Shown here in pieces: positions 24,702 through 33,069 of a stretch of DNA of 64,000 bases. Below the pieces are notes generated by a model that worked only from the letters and a program-made list of their open reading frames with translations, searched no databases and was not told the DNA's origin. Each line of letters starts with the position of its first letter. The first letter of the stretch is position 1. Made by a program: the position numbers and the translations under genes. Source of the stretch: Hymenobacter sp. H14-R3 (GTDB lineage: Bacteria; Bacteroidota; Bacteroidia; Cytophagales; Hymenobacteraceae); contig NZ_JASITD010000020.1 of the NCBI RefSeq assembly GCF_030063445.1, positions 32,297 through 96,296 on the forward strand, given 5' to 3'.

Positions 24702-24749
24702 AAAAAAAGAACGTCATGCCGACCGCAGGGAAGCATGACGTTCTTTTTT
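24702..24749 (+). terminator. Rho-independent terminator after gldH
   Basis: AAAGAACGTCATGC pairs with GCATGACGTTCTTT, flanked by A and T runs. The first IS element is inserted 6 bases downstream, so the terminator still insulates gldH. Confidence 0.85.
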
Positions 24750-24758
24750 ATTGTCTAA

Positions 24759-25620
24759 GAAGCTGTTTAAGTTAAATTTGTAGCAAGCTACCTGTTGCAA
24801 GTCATTTATGAGAATAAAGCAATACGCATCTGATTTACGTCCTCGGGACTGGGCCCTGATTGAACCGCTGATTGTCGTGCGTCGCACAAGCAAATGGCCA
24901 CTGCTTGACGTGGTTAATGGCATTTTGTACGTGCTAAAAAACGGGTGCGGCTGGCGGGATTTGCCCGGCGAGTTCTCGTGCTGGAACACGGTGCATTACT
25001 ACTTCACCAAATGGGGCAAGGATGGCACCTGGGAGAATATCAATGCGTGCTTAGTGCTTGATTATCGGGCAAATGCAGCGAATATTAACCCTACTATTGA
25101 AAAAAAAGAGGCCAGCCCACTACCCTTATCCTCGACTCGCAAAGCGTCAAAAATTCAGCCACAGCCACGGCCCACATTGGCTTCGACGGCGGCAAACTTA
25201 TCAAAGGCCGTAAGCGCTTCGTACTCGTCGACTCGTCGGGGGCCACGCTAGCCGTACGGGTGTTAGCTGCCAACGCGCACGATGGACAAAGCGCGTTAGC
25301 CTGGTGGGCTGAATTGCGGCAGCATCCGCTCTTTGCGCGGGTCAAGCGCCTCTTTATTGACGGCGGTTTTCGGGGCGAGTTTGTGCAGAAAATGGCCAAG
25401 CAGTATGGCATGGAGGTGCGTGTGCCCCAGGAAGTGGTACGACGGGCAGGCAAGTTCGTCGTTCATGCCACGCGTTGGGTGGTAGAGCGCAGCATTGGCT
25501 GGGTTACGAATAACCGCAGATTAGCAAGATGTTACGAGCGAGTTAAGCGCAATGAAGAATCATTTATCCTTTTATGCAATATCAGGAGAATTGTCAAAAT
25601 GTGCTAACTTAAACAGCTTC
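24759..25620. mobile_element. IS5-family insertion sequence (IS427-like), 862 bp
   Basis: Perfect 16-base terminal inverted repeats GAAGCTGTTTAAGTTA (24759-24774) and TAACTTAAACAGCTTC (25605-25620). A direct TAA stands at each junction (24756-24758 and 25621-25623), the TNA-type target duplication expected of this group. It carries one transposase in two overlapping frames. It landed between the gldH terminator and the stop codon of the flavin disulfide reductase, 6 bases from the latter. Confidence 0.9.
24808..25607 (+). CDS. IS5-family transposase in two frames joined by a probable -1 frameshift
   Basis: Frame 1 (24808-25251) gives the N-terminal half: RPRDWALIEPLIVVRRTSKW and NGCGWRDLPGEF, the usual DUF4096-like domain. 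Frame 2 continues to 25607 and contains ILDSQSVKN (first Asp), FIDGGFRGEF (second Asp) and WVVERSIGWVTNNRRLARCY (catalytic Glu). The switch falls at a run of eight A (25100-25107), where codons AAA AAA at 25102-25107 form an A_AAA_AAA slippery heptamer. A -1 slip gives 266 residues, the normal length. Several IS427-group members use such frameshifting, so the element may be active; a sequencing or decay error in the A-run is the alternative. Confidence 0.85.
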
Positions 25621-25626
25621 TAAGAG

Positions 25627-27021
25627 CTACGCCTCCAGCTCTTTCCACACCACGTTCAGGCCCTCGGCCCATACGGGGTGGGCAATTACCATGTCCTGGA
25701 GCTGCTGGTAGCGGAGGCGGCCCGCCATGGCCACTTGCAGAACGGTCATAACGTCGCCGGCTTCGGGGCTGAGAATGGCCGCGCCCAGGATGCGGTCGTC
25801 GGGGCCCACCAGCACTTTCCAGAAGCCGGTTTCCTGGCTCGTGTGCTGGGCGCGGCTCAGCTTGCGCACCGCTATTTTCGACACGCGGTAGGCCACGCCG
25901 TCTTCCTTGGCCTGGGTTTCGCTCAGGCCGATGCGGCCGAGCTGGGGGTCGGTAAATACGCAGTAGGGCAGGGGGCGCTGCTTGGCCGAGCGCCGGCCGC
26001 GGTGCAGCAGGTTGTCGCGCACCACCCGAAAATCGTCGTAGCTGATGTGCGTAAACTGCGGCCCGCCGTGCACGTCGCCCAAGGCAAAAATATGCTTCAC
26101 ATTGGTTTGTAACTTGCTGTTTACCTGGATGAAGCCTTTTTCATTAACTTCTATGCCGGTGGCTTCCAGGTTCAGCTTGTCGGAGTTGGGCTGGCGGCCG
26201 GTGGCTACCAGCAGGTGGCTACCATGCAGGCGGCGCTCGCCCTCGGGCACGTGGAGGGTGATGGTGAGCTGGCCCGCATCATTGCGCGATACGTGCCGGG
26301 TTTCGGCGTTGAGCAGCAGCTCAACACCTTCGTCGGTGAGCGCGTTTTGCAGGCATTCGCACACGTCATCGTCTTCGCGCTCCAGCAGTTGCGGGCCGGT
26401 TTCGATGATGCTCACGCGGCTGCCAAAGCGCCGGAACATCTGCCCAAACTCCAGCCCGATGTAGCCGCCCCCGATAATAACCAAGTGCTCGGGAACCTCC
26501 TGAATATCAAGCAGCTGGTCGGTAGTCATGAAGCCCGCCTCGGCCAGGCCCGGTATGTCGGGTACCGAGGGGCGGGTGCCGGTATTAATAAACACCTGCT
26601 TGGCTTTGATGGTGCTGGCGCGCTCCTGGGTTTCCTGCACCCGCAGCGCGTGCGGGCCCGTGAAGGTGGCGTGGCCGCGCAGCACGGTAATGTTGGCGTG
26701 GTCTTCGTCGAATGACCGGGCCAGGTTGCGGCGCGATTTGGCCAGCAAAGCATCCTTGCGGGCTATTACGGCGGGCATATCTACCTGGGCCTCAGTACCT
26801 AGTCGAATGCCAAATGCTTCGGCCGTGCGAATCTGGTGCATGCGCTCGGCCGAGGCCAGGATGGTTTTGGTGGGCACGCAGCCATAGTTGACGCAAGAGC
26901 CGCCGAGCTGGGCTTCTTCGACCAGGATAACGGTGCGGCCCGCGTCGGCCAGGGCTTTGGCCAGGGGGTTACCGGCCTGGCCGGAGCCAATAATGAGGGC
27001 GTCGCAAGAATAATCGGGCAT
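25627..27021 (-). CDS. FAD-dependent pyridine nucleotide-disulfide oxidoreductase (mercuric reductase-like)
   Basis: 464 residues, class I disulfide reductase. The start at 27021 (MPDYSCDALIIGSGQAGNPL) puts the FAD-binding GSGQAG at residues 13-18. The redox site GGSCVNYGCVPTK near residue 45 has both cysteines. NAD(P) motif VIIGGGYIGLEFGQMFRRFG near 175, second FAD motif HIFALGDVHGGPQFTH near 300, and the C-terminal dimerisation domain with IAHPVWAEGLN, the usual catalytic His region. Annotated relatives are called mercuric reductase, but the N-terminal heavy-metal domain and C-terminal Cys pair of MerA are absent, and no mer genes are near, so a different oxidised thiol or quinone substrate is likely. 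An IS element ends 6 bases past its stop. Confidence 0.85.
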   Translation of the reverse strand: MPDYSCDALIIGSGQAGNPLAKALADAGRTVILVEEAQLGGSCVNYGCVPTKTILASAERMHQIRTAEAFGIRLGTEAQVDMPAVIARKDALLAKSRRNLARSFDEDHANITVLRGHATFTGPHALRVQETQERASTIKAKQVFINTGTRPSVPDIPGLAEAGFMTTDQLLDIQEVPEHLVIIGGGYIGLEFGQMFRRFGSRVSIIETGPQLLEREDDDVCECLQNALTDEGVELLLNAETRHVSRNDAGQLTITLHVPEGERRLHGSHLLVATGRQPNSDKLNLEATGIEVNEKGFIQVNSKLQTNVKHIFALGDVHGGPQFTHISYDDFRVVRDNLLHRGRRSAKQRPLPYCVFTDPQLGRIGLSETQAKEDGVAYRVSKIAVRKLSRAQHTSQETGFWKVLVGPDDRILGAAILSPEAGDVMTVLQVAMAGRLRYQQLQDMVIAHPVWAEGLNVVWKELEA

Positions 27022-27383
27022 AAACGGAGAATGGCCGCAGCTAAGGGGCGGCCCTGCGCATACGAAAAAGGGGAACCGGTGACCAGCCTTTTTGCCAGCT
27101 AAATTGGCTAAGCAGAACGCTAGCGCAGGGTAGCTAAAGTCCCGCCGCAATTACTGAATTACTAGCTATAAGATTGATTATCAAGCTAAAATGATGAATT
27201 TTTGATTAAAAAAACAGCTGATTGGCATCATAAGAAATCATTTATCGACTTGCGTATTCACCTGGGGTCAGTGCCAAGTTTGGGCAAGTAAACAAGCCCC
27301 GTGGCCTTGGCCGCGTAACCAGGGCGGACCCGCGTTAAGTTTACATACTGCAATACCCAGGCATTCGCATAAAAAAAGTAATT
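27022..27383. other. Non-coding stretch upstream of the disulfide reductase and the decayed lipoprotein
   Basis: About 360 bases. The portion 27150-27250 is AT-rich and could hold the reductase promoter on the minus strand. No convincing frame, RNA gene or repeat was recognised. Confidence 0.5.
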
Positions 27384-27695
27384 TATGCAAACTATTTTCT
27401 GACAGCCAGCCTCGCGCTCCTTGGTGGCTGCGCCGCGCACGTGCCCACCATTCCGAGCACGCCGCTGGTAGAAGCAGGCCAGGTAGAAGTAACGGCCGGC
27501 CTGCGCGGCTTCAACTCGCTGGAGGCGGTCGCGGCGTGGTCGCCGATGCCGCACCTGCTGCTCAGTACCGAGGCGGCCTGGCAGCCCAACTCGCGTTCTG
27601 CCACCGTTAACAACTTAACTGCCAGTTATAACGACTCGCGCCGGCAGGTTGGGTTTGGGATAATTGCCCAAGCGGCTGTTGGGAGGGCAGGATAG
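27384..27695 (+). pseudogene. Decayed lipoprotein gene fragment
   Basis: An ATG at 27384 opens MQTIF and stops at once. One base out of register, the frame reads LTASLALLGGCAAHVPTIPS, a clear lipoprotein signal with its cysteine, and continues as TPLVEAGQVEVTAGLRGFNS and WSPMPHLLLSTEAAWQPNS to a stop at 27693-27695. The pattern (a TPLV-x-AGQVEV start and alternating strands) resembles the first strands of an outer-membrane barrel lipoprotein, but only ~95 residues remain. So a frameshift has removed the start and the 3' part is missing. An intact gene starting at a non-standard codon (ATA in phase) is a weaker alternative. Confidence 0.55.
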
Positions 27696-27779
27696 TTCGA
27701 TTGCCAAAAGCGCGGGAGCAGCCTGTCCGAAAAAGAGGCCCAGTATCTTTGGGCGCTGCTTCACTTGGCAGTTGGCGCA

Positions 27780-28421
27780 ATGGGTACCGATTTAATTCCT
27801 ATTCTCAACCACAGCCTGCCCTTTGAGGGTAGAAGCTGGGCGGAAATTGTGGCCGCCATCCAGCCCCGACTGGATGCGCTGGAGCTGGAAAAGCCGGGCG
27901 GCATACTGGCGCTCTTACTGGAGCAGCCTACCAGCGGGCCGCCGCCGCTAGCGCTACCGAGTAGAAATACCCGCTGGCACCCCGTTGCTGACTACCTGCC
28001 AGTTCCTGATTTTGATACGGATGACAACCCTCAAAAATCAATTAGATTCGATGGGCCCGGTGGCTTGAGCTTGCGGTTTGATAAATACCGCATAGAATCG
28101 CTCTCTCCACCCTACCGTTACCAGCAGTGGTTTGACCTGCGCTACTCAGACGGCACGGATGCTACGGCGCTGCGCGACCACTGGCGCCGCTACCTGCGGC
28201 AGGTAGCCCAGGCATTTGGGGGCAACCGCGCACTCTACCTGGCCGATAATGCGCACCCCCTCACGCCGTACTGGCTCCACGAAAAATCGGTGGCGGCCAC
28301 CGAGCAGCAAATGCGACAGGAGTTAGGAGAGCCCCGGCGCACCTTTGAGGAAGTGTACGAAGCCGAGGAAAAGGAAGCGGCTACCAGCTACTTTGTTGAT
28401 TACTTTCTGGACCTTAAATAA
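27780..28421 (+). CDS. Hypothetical protein, 213 residues
   Basis: The start at 27780 (MGTDLIPILNHSLPFEGRSW) is chosen over earlier codons because the sequence before it is Ala/Val filler. No signal peptide or membrane segment, so cytoplasmic. Features: an N-terminal alpha segment AEIVAAIQPRLDALELEKPG, a beta-rich centre (GLSLRFDKYRIESLSPPYRY), YSDGTDATALRDHWRRYLRQ, and an acidic C-terminal helix FEEVYEAEEKEAATSYFVDY. I do not recognise the family; the layout of short strands plus an acidic tail would fit immunity-type or SMI1/KNR4-like proteins, but no toxin gene is nearby. It stands alone with a terminator behind it. Confidence 0.6.
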   Translation: MGTDLIPILNHSLPFEGRSWAEIVAAIQPRLDALELEKPGGILALLLEQPTSGPPPLALPSRNTRWHPVADYLPVPDFDTDDNPQKSIRFDGPGGLSLRFDKYRIESLSPPYRYQQWFDLRYSDGTDATALRDHWRRYLRQVAQAFGGNRALYLADNAHPLTPYWLHEKSVAATEQQMRQELGEPRRTFEEVYEAEEKEAATSYFVDYFLDLK

Positions 28422-28443
28422 GAAACTTTAAAGTACTGTAAAT

Positions 28444-28492
28444 CAACAAGAAAGCCCTCCATGCCAGCTTGGCGGGGAGGGCTTTCTTGTTG
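28444..28492. terminator. Bidirectional terminator between the hypothetical gene and sucD
   Basis: CAACAAGAAAGCCCTCC and GGAGGGCTTTCTTGTTG are complementary around a ~14-base loop, between convergent genes. Confidence 0.8.
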
Positions 28493-28512
28493 GCTGCGGA
28501 GCCAGCTACCTG

Positions 28513-29394
28513 CTACTTGGCGCCCAGTACGCGCAGCATGGTATCGCCAATCTCGGCGGGCGAATCCACGACGTGGATGCCGCACTCGCGCATAATGGCC
28601 ATTTTGGCGGCGGCCGTGTCATCGGCACCGCCTACGATGGCACCGGCGTGGCCCATGCGGCGGCCGGGAGGCGCGGTTTGGCCGGCAATGAAGCCGACGA
28701 CGGGCTTCTTGTTGCCGGTTTCCTTAATCCAGCGGGCGGCTTCGGCTTCCATGCCGCCACCGATTTCGCCAATCATTACGATGCCTTCCGTCTCGGGGTC
28801 GTTCATCAAGAGCTCCACCGCCTGCTTGGTGGTGGTGCCGATGATGGGGTCGCCGCCGATGCCGATGGCCGTGGTCTGGCCCAGGCCGGCTTTGGTTAGC
28901 TGGTCAACGGCCTCATAAGTCAGGGTGCCCGACTTCGACACGATGCCCACGCGGCCCTTGGTGAAGATAAAGCCGGGCATGATGCCCACTTTGCACTCGC
29001 CGGCGGTGATAACGCCGGGGCAGTTCGGGCCCACCATCGTAATGTCGGGGCGGTCCTTGAGGTAGTGGTTCACGGCAATCATGTCCTTGGTAGGAATGCC
29101 TTCCGTGATGGTTACGATAACCTTGATGCCGGCCTGGGCAGCCTCCAGAATCGCGTCGGCGGCGAAAGCCGGGGGTACGAAAATGATGCTGGTATCGGCC
29201 TGGGTAGCGGCCACGGCATCGGCTACGGTGTTGAACACGGGCCGGCCGAGGTGCTCGGTGCCACCCTTGCCGGGCGTTACGCCGCCCACTACCTGGGTGC
29301 CGTAATCCATCATTTGCTGCGCGTGGAACGAGCCTTCGGAGCCGGTGAAGCCCTGCACGATGACCTTGGAATCTTTGTTGACGAGAACGCTCAT
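28513..29394 (-). CDS. sucD: Succinyl-CoA synthetase alpha subunit
   Basis: 293 residues, the standard length. It forms succinyl-CoA ligase with the beta subunit (sucC, not in the window) in the citric acid cycle. Seen: the CoA-binding start VNKDSKVIVQGFTGSEGSFH, the mid motif GRVGIVSKSGTLTYEAVDQL, IGGDPIIGTTTKQAVEL, and the phospho-histidine region GRRMGHAGAIVGGADDTA with the active histidine near residue 250. It is divergent from the cysteine synthase with 138 bases between starts. A minus-strand promoter box lies at 29429-29436. Confidence 0.95.
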   Translation of the reverse strand: MSVLVNKDSKVIVQGFTGSEGSFHAQQMMDYGTQVVGGVTPGKGGTEHLGRPVFNTVADAVAATQADTSIIFVPPAFAADAILEAAQAGIKVIVTITEGIPTKDMIAVNHYLKDRPDITMVGPNCPGVITAGECKVGIMPGFIFTKGRVGIVSKSGTLTYEAVDQLTKAGLGQTTAIGIGGDPIIGTTTKQAVELLMNDPETEGIVMIGEIGGGMEAEAARWIKETGNKKPVVGFIAGQTAPPGRRMGHAGAIVGGADDTAAAKMAIMRECGIHVVDSPAEIGDTMLRVLGAK

Positions 29395-29428
29395 GGGCGG
29401 CTAACTTGTTGGGGAGAGTGAATTGGGG

Positions 29429-29436
29429 CAAAAGTA
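29429..29436 (-). promoter_or_regulatory. Bacteroidota -7 box for sucD (TACTTTTG on the minus strand)
   Basis: CAAAAGTA on the plus strand is an exact TAnnTTTG on the minus strand, 35 bases before the sucD ATG. Confidence 0.55.
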
Positions 29437-29486
29437 GGTCCGCCGGGCGCAATGCGCACGCCCCGGCCCCCGCCCGGCGGCCTCCG

Positions 29487-29494
29487 TACCTTTG
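29487..29494 (+). promoter_or_regulatory. Bacteroidota -7 box for the cysteine synthase (TACCTTTG)
   Basis: Exact TAnnTTTG match 38 bases before the ATG at 29533. With the sucD box it makes a divergent promoter pair. Confidence 0.6.
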
Positions 29495-29532
29495 TAGTCC
29501 CATTTGCCCTTCATCCCCTCCCACTGGCACGC

Positions 29533-30510
29533 ATGTATTTCAACCACATTATTGACACGCTCGGCAACACGCCGCTCGTGAAGCTCAACAAAGTTACCGA
29601 CGGCATTAAAGGTACCATTCTCGCTAAGGTTGAGTATTTTAACCCCGGCAACTCGGTAAAAGACCGCATGGCCCTGCGCATGCTGGAAGACGCCGAAAAG
29701 GCCGGCCTCATCCAGCCCGGCGGTACCATTATCGAAGGCACCAGCGGCAACACCGGCATGGGCCTGGCCCTGGCCGCCATTGCCAAAGGCTACCAAACCA
29801 TCTTCGTGATGAGCGATAAGCAGAGCAAGGAAAAGCAGGATATTCTGCGCGCCGTGGGTGCCCAGGTGGTCGTGTGCCCCGTCGATGTGGCTCCCGAAGA
29901 CCCGCGCAGCTACTACTCGGTGGCCCGCCGCCTCAGCCAGGAAACGCCCAACTCGTTCTACCCCAACCAGTACGACAACCCCTCGAATACGGCGGCGCAC
30001 TACGAAACCACCGGCCCCGAAATCTGGGAGGGCACCGACGGCAAAATCACGCACTTGGCGGCCGGCGTGGGCACGGGCGGTACCCTCTGCGGCAGCAGCA
30101 AGTACCTAAAGGAGCAGAACCCCAACGTGTTTGCGCTGGGCTTGGATACCTATGGCTCGGTATTCAAAAAATACAAGGAGACGGGTATCTTCGACGAGAA
30201 CGAGATTTATCCTTACAAAACCGAAGGCATCGGCGAAGATATTCTGCCCAAAAACGTTGATTTCAGCGTTATCGACCAGTTTATTAAGGTAACCGATAAA
30301 GACGCGGCCCTCATGACGCGCCGCCTCGCCAAGGAGGAAGGCTTATTCGTGGGCTGGAGTTGCGGCTCAGCCGTGTTTGGCGCGCTGGAATATGCGCGGG
30401 AGCACCTCCAAGAAGACGACACGATGGTTATTGTACTGCCTGACCACGGCACGCGTTACCTTGGCAAAATCTACAACGACGAGTGGATGCAGGTCCAGGG
30501 CTGGCTGTAA
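29533..30510 (+). CDS. PLP-dependent cysteine synthase / cystathionine beta-synthase family enzyme
   Basis: 325 residues. Fold type II PLP enzyme. The start at 29533 (MYFNHIIDTLGNTPLVKLNK) gives the family N-terminal NTPLVKL. The PLP lysine is in PGNSVKDRMALRM near residue 43, the substrate loop is EGTSGNTGMGLA near 70, and the phosphate loop is GVGTGGTLCGSS near 180. The insert NSFYPNQYDNPSNTAAHYET and the absence of a C-terminal CBS domain fit O-acetylserine sulfhydrylase or a truncated CBS; both are found in Bacteroidota. It makes cysteine (or cystathionine) in the cytoplasm. No other sulphur genes are nearby. Confidence 0.88.
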   Translation: MYFNHIIDTLGNTPLVKLNKVTDGIKGTILAKVEYFNPGNSVKDRMALRMLEDAEKAGLIQPGGTIIEGTSGNTGMGLALAAIAKGYQTIFVMSDKQSKEKQDILRAVGAQVVVCPVDVAPEDPRSYYSVARRLSQETPNSFYPNQYDNPSNTAAHYETTGPEIWEGTDGKITHLAAGVGTGGTLCGSSKYLKEQNPNVFALGLDTYGSVFKKYKETGIFDENEIYPYKTEGIGEDILPKNVDFSVIDQFIKVTDKDAALMTRRLAKEEGLFVGWSCGSAVFGALEYAREHLQEDDTMVIVLPDHGTRYLGKIYNDEWMQVQGWL

Positions 30511-30580
30511 GCGAACTGCCGAGCTTGCCGGAATAACGCGGCCGGGCTATCTTCGTTGGCTCAATACGATTACTGACTGT

Positions 30581-31015
30581 ATGACGGATATGACGGACGC
30601 GCTAAACCATATCGTGTTGATAGAGGACAACGAAACGACCAGCTTCCTGAACAACCGGCTGCTAAGCCGTTTAGGCGTGGCTAAGCAGGTCAGCTCGTTC
30701 TCAAAAGCCGAGGAAGCGCTAAAATTTCTGTGGAGTGGCGAGCCCGCTACCTCTGCTGAAGCAGCTCCCACGCCCGACCTGATTTTCGTGGACCTGAAGA
30801 TGCCCGGCATGAGCGGCTTCGATTTTTTAGAGCGCTACAGCCAGCTGCCCACCGATGCGCAGGAGCGCACCGTGGTGGCCGTGCTCACCACCTCCATGCA
30901 CGGTGCCGACACGGCCCGCGTGGCCCAGTACCCCAACGTAGAATACCTGACCAAGCCCCTCACCGAAGAAAAAATGCAGCGCCTGCTCGCCAAGCGCTTC
31001 GCAGTGAGTAAATGA
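30581..31015 (+). CDS. Single-domain response regulator
   Basis: 144 residues, receiver domain only, no output domain. Acidic start IVLIEDNETTSFLNNRLLSR, phosphorylation aspartate in LIFVDLKMPGMSGFDFLERY near residue 70, threonine in VVAVLTTSMHGADTARVAQY, and the conserved lysine in VEYLTKPLTEEKMQRLL. Such stand-alone receivers pass a phosphate or contact a target protein, in the CheY/Rcp manner. No histidine kinase lies near, so the partner is unknown. The start at 30581 (MTDMTDALNH) has an alternative at 30590. Its stop codon lies inside the arm of the following inverted repeat. Confidence 0.85.
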   Translation: MTDMTDALNHIVLIEDNETTSFLNNRLLSRLGVAKQVSSFSKAEEALKFLWSGEPATSAEAAPTPDLIFVDLKMPGMSGFDFLERYSQLPTDAQERTVVAVLTTSMHGADTARVAQYPNVEYLTKPLTEEKMQRLLAKRFAVSK

Positions 31016-31100
31016 GTAAGTGAGTAACTGAGTAAGGGGGCTGTCGTTCGATATTTTTGAACGGTAGCCCCCTTACTCAGTTACTCACTTACCCATTTAC
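31008..31100. repeat. Long inverted repeat between the response regulator and adenine deaminase genes
   Basis: Arms of about 35 bases, 31008-31042 (containing AGTAAGTGAGTAACTGAGTA) and 31066-31100, separated by about 23 bases. The left arm contains the response regulator stop codon and the element ends 2 bases from the adenine deaminase stop. It can form a stable stem for both convergent transcripts and may double as the terminator. Confidence 0.85.
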
Positions 31101-31102
31101 CG

Positions 31103-32755
31103 CTACACAAACTCAAACTTCTCACCGTCGAACAACCCTTTGTCGCTGAGCTTGAGGCTGGGGATAACCAGTAGCGCCATGAACGAGAGCGTCATAAAGG
31201 GCGCTTGCAGGCCCGAGCCCAACTGGGCTTTGGCAAAGTGGTCGAGGGCCGAGTAGGCAGCCGCTACGTCGGGCCCGGGCTGGTCCGACATGAGGCCCGC
31301 CACGGGCAGGGGCAGCACGTGCGCGGCCCCGGCTGGGCCCACGGCGGCCAGGCCACCCTGGGCGGCCACCACCAGGTTGATGGCGCGGGCCAGGCTGGCG
31401 TCGTCGCAACCCACGGCCGTGATGTTGTGCGAGTCGTGGCCCACGCTGCTGGCCAGCGCGCCCTCTTTCAGGCCAAAGCCTTTGATGAAGGCCACGGCCG
31501 GGGGCGCGCCGGGCGTGTAGCGGTTGAGCACCACCAGCTTGAGAATATCCTGCGCCGGGTCGGGTTGGAGCAGGCCGCCGGCGATGGGCACGGGCAAATC
31601 GCGCCGCGCCGTAATGAGCTGGCCGTCAAAGCATTCGATGACCGGGTAGGTGCCAGCGTCTTTGCCTTTGGCGGGTAACGCCAGGGCGGTAGCTTCGATG
31701 GGCTCGGCGTGAAAGTTGTTGAGCACCGCCACGGCTGTAGTCGGCAGCAGGCACTGGCCGTTTTGGGCCACCAGCTCGCCGTTGAGGTAGGTGCTTTGTA
31801 CTTGAAAATCAGTAAGATTATCGACCAGAATAAAATCGGCGGGGTCGCCCACGCGCAGCTGGCCTACGGGCAGGCTGTAGTGCGCGATGGGGTTGAGGCA
31901 GGCCATTTGTAGCACGTCGAACACTGAGTAGCCCAGCGCCACGGCCCGCTGCACGAGCTGGTTGATGTGGCCCAGCAGCAGGGTATCGGGGTGCTTGTCG
32001 TCGGAGCAGAACATGAGCTGCTCGTAGTGCTGGGGCACCAGCTCGATGAGGGCATCGAAGTTGCGCGCCGCCGAGCCCTCCCGAATCAATATTTTCATGC
32101 CGGCCGCCAGCTTGTCACGGGCCTCGGCGGCCGTGAAGCACTCGTGGTCGGTGCTGATGCCGGCACTGGCATAGCGCGCGGCATCGTCGCCTTGCAGGCC
32201 GGGGGCGTGGCCATCTACGGGGCGATTGTAGCGGTGGGCCAGCGCAATTTTTTCGAGCACGTCGGGGTCGCGGTGCAGCACACCGGGCCAGTTCATCATT
32301 TCGGCCAGGTAGCCGATTTGGGGATTTTGAAACAGCTGCTCAATGTCGGCCGCCGTAATGGTCGCGCCCGCCGTTTCAAACGGCGTGGCCGGCACGCAGC
32401 TCGGCGCGCCAAAGCAAAACTTAAACGGCCCGGCCGCCGCATTATCAAGCATGTACTGCACGCCGGCCACGCCCAGCACGTTGCCAATCTCGTGGGGGTC
32501 GCTCACGGTGGCCACCGTGCCGTGGGTGAGGGCCAGCCGCGCAAATTCGCTGGGTACCAGCAGCGAGCTCTCTACGTGTACGTGCGCATCGACGAAGCCG
32601 GGCAGCGCAAAGGGCAGCGCCGGGTCGGGGCCGCCGGCCCCCGCCACGGGCGCAATGGCGGCCACGCGGCCGTTCACTACGCGCAGCTCGGCCGGGCCCA
32701 CCGTGCGGGCCATAATATCAACCAGATTAACCGAAAGCACGAAATCAGCAGCCAT
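31103..32755 (-). CDS. ade: Adenine deaminase
   Basis: 550 residues from the ATG at 32755 (a GTG at 32764 is an alternative). It converts adenine to hypoxanthine. Motifs: GFVDAHVHVESSLLVPSEFA with the metal-binding H-x-H, TVSDPHEIGNVLG, VDGHAPGLQGDDAARYASAG, and MFCSDDKHPDTLL. The C-terminal domain carries VGHDSHNITAVGCDDASLAR, the second signature of the family. Full length (E. coli about 588). It belongs to purine salvage in the cytoplasm. It is a monocistronic unit on the minus strand, divergent from a short lipoprotein gene. Confidence 0.93.
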   Translation of the reverse strand: MAADFVLSVNLVDIMARTVGPAELRVVNGRVAAIAPVAGAGGPDPALPFALPGFVDAHVHVESSLLVPSEFARLALTHGTVATVSDPHEIGNVLGVAGVQYMLDNAAAGPFKFCFGAPSCVPATPFETAGATITAADIEQLFQNPQIGYLAEMMNWPGVLHRDPDVLEKIALAHRYNRPVDGHAPGLQGDDAARYASAGISTDHECFTAAEARDKLAAGMKILIREGSAARNFDALIELVPQHYEQLMFCSDDKHPDTLLLGHINQLVQRAVALGYSVFDVLQMACLNPIAHYSLPVGQLRVGDPADFILVDNLTDFQVQSTYLNGELVAQNGQCLLPTTAVAVLNNFHAEPIEATALALPAKGKDAGTYPVIECFDGQLITARRDLPVPIAGGLLQPDPAQDILKLVVLNRYTPGAPPAVAFIKGFGLKEGALASSVGHDSHNITAVGCDDASLARAINLVVAAQGGLAAVGPAGAAHVLPLPVAGLMSDQPGPDVAAAYSALDHFAKAQLGSGLQAPFMTLSFMALLVIPSLKLSDKGLFDGEKFEFV

Positions 32756-32835
32756 GTCGTTCACAGAAAAAGTTGTACCCTACCGAAAAGCAGGTTGGGG
32801 CCGCAACGGGTAAATTTGTAAATAAAAAACGCGCC

Positions 32836-33006
32836 GTGAAGCTACCGCTAACTATTCATTCGCTGGCCCGGCCGGCGCTGCTGTTGGCGCTGGGGGCGCT
32901 ACTGGCCACCAGTGGCTGCGCCGGGCACAGCTCGCTCCAGCAAAAAACGCGGTGGTACAAACACCACAGCGGCGGAAGTTCAGTACCTTGCCCCTGTGGG
33001 CATTAG
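32836..33006 (+). CDS. Very small lipoprotein with a C-terminal CPCGH tail
   Basis: 56 residues from a GTG at 32836 (VKLPLTIHSLARPALLLALG). The hydrophobic stretch ends in a lipobox LATSGCAGH near residue 26, so the mature peptide is only about 30 residues (SLQQKTRWYKHHSGGSSVPC then PCGH). The basic, cysteine-containing tail could bind metal. A plausible TAAATTTG box lies at 32811-32818. The codon use is GC-rich and the signal peptide is unmistakable, so I take it as real. I know of no assigned function. Confidence 0.6.
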   Translation: MKLPLTIHSLARPALLLALGALLATSGCAGHSSLQQKTRWYKHHSGGSSVPCPCGH

Positions 33007-33069
33007 CTTGGTTTTGTGGATTTAGGCAGTATGTTAGCCGCTGTTTTACTCTACGCGGCCAATTGACCC

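Noticed and set aside
25627..27021. Mercury resistance locus
   Set aside because: The reductase lacks the MerA heavy-metal domain and C-terminal cysteines, and no merR, merT or merP is nearby.
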